From an uncultured Collinsella sp. (lineage in GTDB: Bacteria; Actinomycetota; Coriobacteriia; Coriobacteriales; Coriobacteriaceae), in assembly GCA_900546775.1 (NCBI GenBank), contig UREM01000009.1, positions 1 to 60,943 of the forward strand: a stretch of DNA of 60,943 bases, given 5' to 3'. Both the position numbers and the translations under genes were made by a program. Of the stretch, positions 60,058-60,943 are shown piece after piece; the stretch's first letter is position 1; each line of letters starts with the position of its first letter. The notes under the pieces are model-generated. The model was not told the DNA's origin, did no database searches, and saw only the letters and a program-made list of their open reading frames with translations.

Positions 60058-60609
60058 ATGATTCCCGTCATCATCGGTATCGTTGTTGTCGTTGTGATTG
60101 TCTGCGCCATCGCCGGCATCTACAACAACATGGTCACCAAGCGCAATCGCATTGATAACGCCTGGCAGAACATCGACACGCAGCTGCAGCGCCGCAACGA
60201 CCTGATCCCTAACCTAGTCGAGACCGTCAAGGGCTATGCCAAACACGAGCAGGACACGCTTGCCGCCGTGGTCAACGCGCGCAACGCCGCCGTGAGCGCT
60301 ACCACGCCCGAAGCCAAGATGGAAGCCGACAACGTGCTGACCGGCGCCCTGCGCCAGCTCTTCGCCGTGGCCGAGGCTTACCCCGATCTTAAGGCGAACA
60401 CCAACTTTACGCAGCTCCAAGCCACGCTCGAAGACACCGAGAACAAGGTAAGCTACGCGCGCCAGAGCTACAACGACTGCGTGCTTAGCTACAACAACGC
60501 CATCCAGACGTTCCCGGCCGTTATCTTTGCCGGCATCTTCCAGTTTAAGGAGCGCCAGGGCTTCGAGGCCGCCGAAGCTGCCCGCCAGGCACCGACCGTC
60601 AAGTTCTAA
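60058..60609 (+). CDS. lemA: LemA family protein
   Basis: A 183-residue protein with an N-terminal membrane helix (VIIGIVVVVVIVCAIAGIYNN) and a cytoplasmic or exposed helical bundle. Family marks are NRIDNAWQNIDTQLQRRNDL, IPNLVETVKGYAKHE and YNDCVLSYNNAIQTFP (read in parts). Length is normal. Function is unclear for the family; in other bacteria it lies next to TPM-domain or HtpX genes, but no partner is seen before the window ends. A TATACT box is at about 59992. Confidence 0.93.
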   Translation: MIPVIIGIVVVVVIVCAIAGIYNNMVTKRNRIDNAWQNIDTQLQRRNDLIPNLVETVKGYAKHEQDTLAAVVNARNAAVSATTPEAKMEADNVLTGALRQLFAVAEAYPDLKANTNFTQLQATLEDTENKVSYARQSYNDCVLSYNNAIQTFPAVIFAGIFQFKERQGFEAAEAARQAPTVKF

Positions 60610-60645
60610 CAGATCCGCAGCGTATCCTTAATCGGGTATATGCAT

Positions 60646-60687
60646 AAACCGCCCCGTCGAATGCATACTTCGACGGGGCGGTTTCCC
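60646..60687 (+). terminator. Terminator of lemA
   Basis: AAACCGCCCCGTCGA (60646-60660) pairs exactly with 60670-60684 around 9 nt, followed by CCCTTA. The T-run is inside the stem end (GGTTT). Confidence 0.82.
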
Positions 60688-60943
60688 TTATCGCGAAGGT
60701 CCCCCTCAAGGCGCCGTGCATTTTTGGGAGTATTCAGCACAGCCAAGAGCTTTGGGCGCCATGACGAAGGCCAAAGACCGCGAATATCCCTGCAAATCAA
60801 GTGCTGTCGGCCCATAACCCCGCCTATTATTCGCGAAAAGCATCGACGAGCACGGATTTTTGCCCGAACGTCGGTATGCAGGGGGTGGCGCGCGCAGACG
60901 TGGTGTAAGAGCGTCCCGAGGTCCGTCGCTGCAAGTCCCGATG
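60688..60943. other. Window end without a supported gene
   Basis: Only a degenerate palindrome is seen: GGGAGTATTC (60726-60735) with GAATATCCC (60782-60790), and CTTTGG with CCAAAG inside. No frame has a good start or family signal. Confidence 0.5.

Overview
The window looks like chromosomal DNA of a high-GC gut actinobacterium of the class Coriobacteriia, most likely Collinsella. This is inferred, not searched. Supporting signs are a pgsA–garA–ftsR-like block of actinobacterial type, LAxTG sorting signals, mannose-family PTS genes and dense intergenic palindromes. I count about 42 protein genes (one cut by the window edge), one pseudogene fragment, one tRNA-Ser(UGA), an SRP RNA and one predicted small RNA upstream of an Abi_2 gene.

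Layout. 1-1757 (-) holds a LanFEG-type lantibiotic-protection ABC transporter. 2154-7003 (+) holds phospholipid synthesis, a GarA-like FHA protein, an FtsR-like MerR regulator, apt, an NlpC/P60 hydrolase and a DegV protein. 7077-10201 holds a DUF1836 regulator, trxB and a processive-type glycolipid glycosyltransferase. 10405-14831 is a LysR gene divergent from an SDR / OFA-type MFS / Gfo-Idh-MocA operon. 15015-18476 carries tex and then a small-RNA gene followed by an Abi_2/AbiF HEPN protein. 18882-29220 carries an FSA-type aldolase, a truncated HAD relic, and a long minus-strand sugar operon (MFS, class II aldolase, mannose-family EIIA/B/C/D, aldo-keto reductase, esterase) facing an RpiR regulator and a HAD phosphatase across an operator-rich gap. 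29273-37875 has a small membrane protein, rlmKL, a Kdp-type two-component system, kup and a nitroreductase. 38089-40389 is an LtaS-like enzyme.

41092-49970 (-) is a six-gene SipW signal peptidase / TasA-camelysin-like surface-fibre locus with an 1820-residue InlB-repeat protein and an LAATG-anchored protein. On both sides lie homologous arrays of 46-nt hairpins spaced by 16-nt linkers (exact 62-nt period), in direct orientation. Two further structured elements with covarying stems sit 19 nt after the stop codons of ltaS and of the last fibre gene. A C9/G9 tract lies in a possible promoter spacer upstream of the fibre operon.

50782-60943 has a flavodoxin, a heterodimeric ABC exporter, a coiled-coil LANTG surface protein, the SRP RNA inside a palindrome cluster, a TadA–glycerate kinase fusion, tRNA-Ser, a TetR regulator and LemA.

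The most notable items are the Abi_2 gene with its own promoter-hairpin-terminator RNA, the repeat-flanked SipW/TasA-like locus with its structured elements, and the TadA–glycerate kinase fusion.
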